Made by a program: the position numbers and the translations under genes
Notes under the pieces: generated by a model
What the model saw: the letters and a program-made list of their open reading frames with translations, nothing else
Database searches by the model: none
What the model was told of the DNA's origin: nothing
Assembly (NCBI GenBank): GCA_002436765.1
Contig: DJNI01000046.1
Span: 4,093-10,593, forward strand
From: Clostridiales bacterium UBA6468
GTDB taxonomy: Bacteria > Bacillota > Clostridia > Oscillospirales > Oscillospiraceae
Direction of reading: 5' to 3'
DNA: 6,501 bases
In this document: piece after piece, positions 6,498-6,501 of the stretch
How positions within the stretch are numbered: position 1 is the stretch's first letter
Layout: each line of letters starts with the position of its first letter

Positions 6498-6501
6498 AGG
6501 T
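6494..6501 (+). CDS. coaD: Start of next gene, probably phosphopantetheine adenylyltransferase
   Basis: Only ATG AAG GT is inside the window. The ATG overlaps the rsmD stop in an ATGA junction, and AGGA at 6484-6487 lies six bases upstream. CoaD proteins often begin with Met-Lys and the gene commonly follows rsmD, with CoaD making dephospho-CoA in coenzyme A synthesis. The identity rests on gene order, not on sequence. Confidence 0.4.

Noticed and set aside
1..6501. tRNA or rRNA genes, CRISPR arrays, insertion sequences with transposase, defence genes
   Set aside because: None is visible; apart from the 3446-3771 gap the window is filled by conserved housekeeping genes.

Overview
The window is a GC-rich, gene-dense stretch of a bacterial chromosome. 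All recognisable genes are on the + strand. The gene order is era–yqzL–recO–mutS2, then an HPr-family phosphocarrier gene, then uvrC–rsmD and probably the start of coaD. MutS2, a YqzL-like peptide between era and recO, strong AGGAG-type ribosome binding sites and an HPr with Ser46 all point to Bacillota. The GC-rich third codon positions and the Clostridia-type HPr suggest a gut member of the Clostridia such as Oscillospiraceae. That last step is inference.

Layout. Bases 1-167 are the 3' end of era (KH domain). Bases 223-363 encode a 46-residue YqzL-like peptide whose end overlaps the start of recO (314-1057). recO is followed 9 nt later by mutS2 (1067-3445). These four genes look like one transcription unit joining ribosome assembly (Era), recombination repair (RecO) and MutS2. 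The 326-bp gap 3446-3771 is the most unusual part. It holds a weak terminator candidate, a near-consensus sigma-A promoter with an A-rich upstream tract, and a 163-bp imperfect palindrome. The palindrome begins almost exactly at the predicted transcription start and fills most of the 5' leader of the HPr gene (3778-4038). A strong intrinsic terminator (4055-4092) follows HPr. uvrC (4114-5934) starts only 21 nt after its T-tract, overlaps rsmD (5934-6497) by 1 nt, and rsmD overlaps the next start codon (6494) by 4 nt.

The protein-coding content is conserved housekeeping, and I see no new multi-gene system. The points worth a second look are non-coding or fine-scale: the long palindrome (MITE-like or a structured leader), the HNRQ active-site loop of the HPr protein, a terminator sitting directly in front of uvrC with no room for a promoter, and an exact TTGACA-16-TATAAT promoter match inside rsmD ahead of the putative coaD.
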